In this document: piece by piece, positions 4,535 through 6,146 of the stretch
Layout: the number at the start of each line of letters is the position of its first letter
Numbering within the stretch: the first letter of the stretch is position 1
Source of the DNA: Kofleriaceae bacterium
GTDB taxonomy: Bacteria > Myxococcota_A > Polyangia > Haliangiales > Haliangiaceae
Length of the DNA stretch: 6,146 nt
Direction of reading: 5' to 3'
Assembly: GCA_024642805.1 (NCBI GenBank)
Contig: JAHEAK010000332.1
Coordinates: 1-6,146, forward strand
Notes under the pieces: generated by a model
The model's input: only the letters and a program-made list of their open reading frames with translations
What the model was told of the DNA's origin: nothing
Database searches by the model: none
Translations under genes and position numbers: made by a program

Positions 4535-6146
4535 ATGGGGGAGCAAACAGGCAACTGGTCGGGGCGGCCCTCCGTGCCTGGATCCGCCGCCAGCCAGGTG
4601 CCACCTGTGCCGAACCCGCCGCAAGATCCGGACGAAATCACCAAGAGACTTAGCAGTCCGGGAGTTTCCGCTTCCATCGACTCGCTCACCCAGCATTTGC
4701 ACGCCGAGCTGGCCGCCTTGCAAGACGCTGGCGCCGAGGCCTCGACGCTGGCCGACATGCATGCTCGCTTGGCGCTCTTGGGACGCAACACGGATCAAGA
4801 GGTCAGCACCGTCCTCTCGCATTGTGAAGACGCAGGCAGTCACCCGCTGGTTTTGGAGATTCTCCGAGGCCTTGCCAATGGTTCTACCGACAAGGATGGC
4901 TTCGCGAACATCGCCAGCGCGCTCGAAAATCACGCGCACGCTCTTGGCGGCTCGACGCTGGCCAATGTGCAATCGAGCCTGGCGGACGCGTGGTTGTATC
5001 GCTTCGAGGTCGCCGATCGCGCCTCCGAATTGGCCGCCAATGCCATTCCCGCCCTGAGCGGAAGTGCGCAGCTGAGCGCCCAAAATACCTACGTAATATC
5101 GCTGGCATTGCTCGAAGATTGGTCGGAGCTTGAGGCTTTTCACAGCACCGGCAACGATCCGGGCAACACCGCCGCTGCCGCCCAGGTGGCATGTGATCGA
5201 TTGCAGGATCACGCTCGTGCACTGGAGCTTGCCGAGAAGCTGCGCGGGCAAGCAGGCGAACTCGGTCTTTACGGCTCGAGTCTGGAAATTCAACTGCACT
5301 ACATGATGGCCTCGGGAGCGGAAGAACTCGCCGACTGCCTCGGTCGGCGCGTTGCCACCCTCGAAGAGCAGGCACCCAGCTCGGCGGAACTGAGCGCGAC
5401 GCGCTTTTCGCTGGCCGAGGCCCAAGAGCACGGTGGCGAGGCCGAGAGCGCGCAACAAATCTTTGCGGAGTTGACCTCCAAGACCGGCTGGTCGACCTCA
5501 ATAGCCCAGCTCAGTGCCTTGCGCGTCGCCACCAAGCGGCGCGACTGGCACACGGTGGTGAGTCAGCTCGGCAAGCTGGCCACCCTTGCCAAAGAAGAGC
5601 CCCTGGCGACCTCGTACGGCCGTCGCCGAGCGGAGATCCTCGAGCACGCCCTCGGCAAGAAGTCCGATGCACTCAAGGCCTGGCAAAAGCTCTTCGCAGC
5701 GATTCCCACCGATGCCGGGCTCGTTCGCCATCTGCAGCGCTTGCTCATGGACTCTCCCAAAGAGCTCCTCGAGCAGCTCGAACAATTCGCGCAAGCCAAT
5801 CGCAGGCAAGAAGCCGAGCTTTTGCGCAAGGCGGCAGCGGTGGCCGAATCCAGGGTTGGCGATCTGGGCGTGGCAGCGACCCTGGCCCGCCGGTGTGCCG
5901 ATTCGAGCAAGCTTAGCTCGGATCTTCACGAAATCGCCCGCATCGCCAGTCGACAGGGCAAGCCGCACACCGTCGCCAAGGTGTTTCACGAGATTGCAAA
6001 CCTCGAGGTCGATGAGCGAGTCGTTGGACCGCTCCTGCTCATGGGCGGACTCTACGAACTTATCGCAGGCCGCGAGCAAGAGGCCATCGCGCTCCTGAGC
6101 GAGGCCGCGCGCCGCTCACCTCGCGATCTGGCGATCCACCTCCTGG
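4535..6146 (+). CDS. Long alpha-helical, TPR-like repeat protein, N-terminal part (C-terminus outside window)
   Basis: 537 codons are open from ATG 4535 to the right edge with no stop. Residues 1-40 are Gly/Ser/Pro/Gln-rich and without a signal peptide or membrane segment, so the protein probably stays in the cytoplasm. The rest is almost entirely amphipathic helix with spaced small residues (Ala/Gly) and Pro at helix ends, as in tetratricopeptide-like solenoids. Helical-hairpin units are clearest at about 292-313 (LAEAQEHGGEAESAQQIFAE), 373-391 (LGKKSDALKAWQKLFAAIP) and 502-537 (ending AIALLSEAARRSPRD). Such repeats usually bind partner proteins, and no catalytic motif is visible. From memory, very long proteins of this style are common in Myxococcota/Bradymonadota, with unknown roles. 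ATG 4535 is preferred because AGGA (4522-4525) precedes it at nine bases. ATG 4517, in frame six codons earlier, is an alternative with no properly spaced Shine-Dalgarno. Confidence 0.75.
   Translation, partial: MGEQTGNWSGRPSVPGSAASQVPPVPNPPQDPDEITKRLSSPGVSASIDSLTQHLHAELAALQDAGAEASTLADMHARLALLGRNTDQEVSTVLSHCEDAGSHPLVLEILRGLANGSTDKDGFANIASALENHAHALGGSTLANVQSSLADAWLYRFEVADRASELAANAIPALSGSAQLSAQNTYVISLALLEDWSELEAFHSTGNDPGNTAAAAQVACDRLQDHARALELAEKLRGQAGELGLYGSSLEIQLHYMMASGAEELADCLGRRVATLEEQAPSSAELSATRFSLAEAQEHGGEAESAQQIFAELTSKTGWSTSIAQLSALRVATKRRDWHTVVSQLGKLATLAKEEPLATSYGRRRAEILEHALGKKSDALKAWQKLFAAIPTDAGLVRHLQRLLMDSPKELLEQLEQFAQANRRQEAELLRKAAAVAESRVGDLGVAATLARRCADSSKLSSDLHEIARIASRQGKPHTVAKVFHEIANLEVDERVVGPLLLMGGLYELIAGREQEAIALLSEAARRSPRDLAIHLL

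Noticed and set aside
4520..5458. 312-codon minus-strand ORF opposite the helical-repeat gene
   Set aside because: The plus-strand frame is open for the full 1.6 kb and gives regular amphipathic helices. The minus product shows no domain and is best explained as a shadow.

Overview
The window looks like chromosomal DNA from a GC-rich, large-genome bacterium. By eye it is roughly 60-65% G+C, with C/G-biased third codon positions in every gene. My best guess is the Myxococcota/Bradymonadota (former Deltaproteobacteria) group. That rests on protein style: an nSTAND-type ATPase, a receiver-like plus GHKL ATPase fusion with a G-A-G-L-G box, and a very long helical-repeat protein. No rRNA, tRNA, mobile element, CRISPR array or phage gene is visible, and nothing fixes the taxon.

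Layout: (1) positions 1-1005, minus strand: N-terminal 335 residues of a STAND/AAA-type ATPase that runs off the left edge. (2) 1006-1223: divergent spacer with a cluster of CCCAAT/ATTGGG elements and one doubtful small ORF. (3) 1224-3235, plus strand: two-gene ABC-2-type exporter operon, ATPase then permease, joined by a 4-nt GTGA overlap. (4) 3236-3326: convergent spacer made largely of six 10-bp tandem repeats plus one complementary 'anti-repeat'. (5) 3327-4328, minus strand: a degenerate receiver-like domain fused to a GHKL ATPase domain. (6) 4329-4534: divergent spacer with a TTGGAA/TTCCAA inverted repeat close to the minus-strand start. (7) 4535-6146, plus strand: N-terminal 537 residues of a long, apparently cytoplasmic alpha-helical (TPR-like) protein that runs off the right edge.

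The ABC genes clearly work together as a membrane exporter of unknown substrate. The other three genes are each in their own transcription unit. They look like regulatory or scaffold proteins (STAND ATPase, phosphorylation-independent receiver-like/GHKL switch, helical-repeat scaffold). Nothing in the sequence proves a shared pathway. I do not see a clear new multi-gene system. The points most worth following are the pseudo-receiver/GHKL protein, the decamer repeat array and the partial STAND ATPase.
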